Source: Spirochaetales bacterium (GTDB lineage Bacteria > Spirochaetota > Spirochaetia > Treponematales > UBA12059). Taken from it: a stretch of 6,418 nt of DNA. The notes under the pieces were generated by a model, which was not told the DNA's origin, did no database searches, and worked only from the letters and a program-made list of their open reading frames with translations. Numbering within the stretch: position 1 is the stretch's first letter; each line of letters starts with the position of its first letter. The position numbers were made by a program, and so were the translations under genes. The stretch is from assembly GCA_004525355.1 (NCBI GenBank), contig SPCK01000130.1, positions 1 to 6,418 of the forward strand, given 5' to 3'. Shown here piece after piece: positions 5,784 to 6,418 of the stretch.

Positions 5784-6418
5784 ATGGCTGAAACGCCTGC
5801 GCTTGATAGTGTCGATCCCGTTACCGCCCGCGAATTCCGGGCTGCGGTCCTCGAGCATTACCGTCTCGAGGGACGTTCCTTTCCCTGGCGGGATACTCAC
5901 GATCCGTGGCGAATCCTCGTATCGGAATTCATGCTCCAGCAGACGCAGACCATCCGCGTGCTCCCCAAGTATCTGGCCTGGTTCGAACGGTTCCCCGACA
6001 TGGAATGCCTGGTCGACGCGCCTCTGGCGGACGTATACGAGGCGTGGCGGGGCCTGGGCTACAACAACCGGGCGCTCAGGTTGCGACAAACCGCCCGGGA
6101 GATTGTCTCCGATCACGGGGGAAGCGTCCCCGTTGACGAGCGATCGCTCATGGCGCTGCCCGGAATTGGCCGGTATACCGCCAGGGCGATACTCGCCTTT
6201 GCCTTCGGGAAGCCAGGCATCGTCCTGGAAACCAATATCCGGACCGCGTTCATATTTCATTTTTTCCCCGGGGCTGTGGGGGTTTCCGATCGTGAACTGG
6301 AACCGGTGGCTGCGGCAACGATGGACGAGGCCGACCCGCGCACCTGGTATTACGCACTGATGGACTATGGCGCCTGGCTCAAGAAGCGGGAACCCAATCC
6401 GGGCAGGCAGAGCGCAGG
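5784..6418 (+). CDS. mutY: MutY-like A/G-specific adenine glycosylase (HhH-GPD), 3' truncated by window
   Basis: The frame is open from ATG 5784 to the window end, giving 211 residues of an HhH-GPD DNA glycosylase; MutY removes adenine mispaired with 8-oxoguanine. Visible are FPWRDTHDPWRILVSEFMLQQT, with the presumed catalytic Glu E48, WRGLGYNNRALRL, and the helix-hairpin-helix LPGIGRYTARAI (125-136). Tyr131 sits where endonuclease III has its lyase Lys, so a monofunctional glycosylase is expected. Two things are odd. The motif that reads LDGNV in E. coli MutY is LETNI here, so the catalytic Asp is replaced by Glu (E149). The segment that should begin the [4Fe-4S] cysteine loop reads MDYGAWLKKREPNPGRQSA (193-211), with no cysteine. 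The start is 23 bp after the chemoreceptor stop with a weak ribosome site; GTG 5775 is an in-frame alternative. It may be read from the chemoreceptor promoter. The C-terminal 8-oxoG-recognition domain, if any, is outside the window, so 'MutY-like' is the safe name. Confidence 0.85.
   Translation, partial: MAETPALDSVDPVTAREFRAAVLEHYRLEGRSFPWRDTHDPWRILVSEFMLQQTQTIRVLPKYLAWFERFPDMECLVDAPLADVYEAWRGLGYNNRALRLRQTAREIVSDHGGSVPVDERSLMALPGIGRYTARAILAFAFGKPGIVLETNIRTAFIFHFFPGAVGVSDRELEPVAAATMDEADPRTWYYALMDYGAWLKKREPNPGRQSA

Noticed and set aside
5769..6260. Minus-strand frame over the mutY-like gene, and a plus-strand frame 5803-6360
   Set aside because: Both are shadows of the MutY-like frame that starts at 5784 and runs open to the window end with catalytic motifs in order.
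1..6418. CRISPR array, tRNA/rRNA, insertion sequence, prophage or defence genes
   Set aside because: I saw no spaced direct repeats, no RNA-gene-like cloverleaf, no transposase frame and no terminal inverted repeats; coding is dense and all genes have core-metabolism, transport, sensing or repair families.

Overview
The window is a 6.4 kb, GC-rich bacterial segment with every gene on the + strand. A free-living or anaerobic member of the Spirochaetota is the best guess. The reasons are a chemoreceptor with a 7TM-DISM-type sensor, a BmpA/PnrA/Rfu-like ABC permease pair, and an Rrf2-NifS-NifU iron-sulfur set. This is inference from gene style and not a taxonomic proof; no rRNA or tRNA is present.

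Layout: (1) From the left edge to 1027 are two overlapping inner-membrane permease genes of a nucleoside/simple-sugar (or riboflavin) type ABC importer; the first is cut by the window edge. (2) From 1066 to 3494 is a self-contained iron-sulfur assembly transcription unit. It has a near-consensus sigma-70 promoter with a 27-bp dyad lying over the -10 and start site, then an Rrf2/IscR-like regulator with three cysteines, a group I (NifS/IscS) cysteine desulfurase, and a two-domain NifU-type scaffold (IscU-like domain plus BFD-like [2Fe-2S] domain, no C-terminal Nfu domain). A clear intrinsic terminator closes it. (3) From about 3499 to 5760 is a separately promoted chemoreceptor. It has a signal peptide, a periplasmic jelly-roll-like domain, seven membrane helices, and a long MCP signalling coiled coil without HAMP. 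(4) From 5784 to the right edge is a MutY-like HhH-GPD DNA glycosylase, cut by the window. The usual catalytic Asp position is Glu, and the region where the [4Fe-4S] ligands should begin has no cysteine.

How the parts work together: the desulfurase strips sulfur from cysteine, the NifU scaffold builds the cluster on its three conserved cysteines, and the Rrf2 protein probably senses cluster status and controls its own promoter through the dyad. The chemoreceptor would pass a periplasmic signal to CheA/CheW, which are not in the window. I found no mobile element, CRISPR array, RNA gene or prophage. The most notable points are the compact autoregulated Fe-S operon and the atypical MutY homologue. 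I do not see evidence for a wholly new system.
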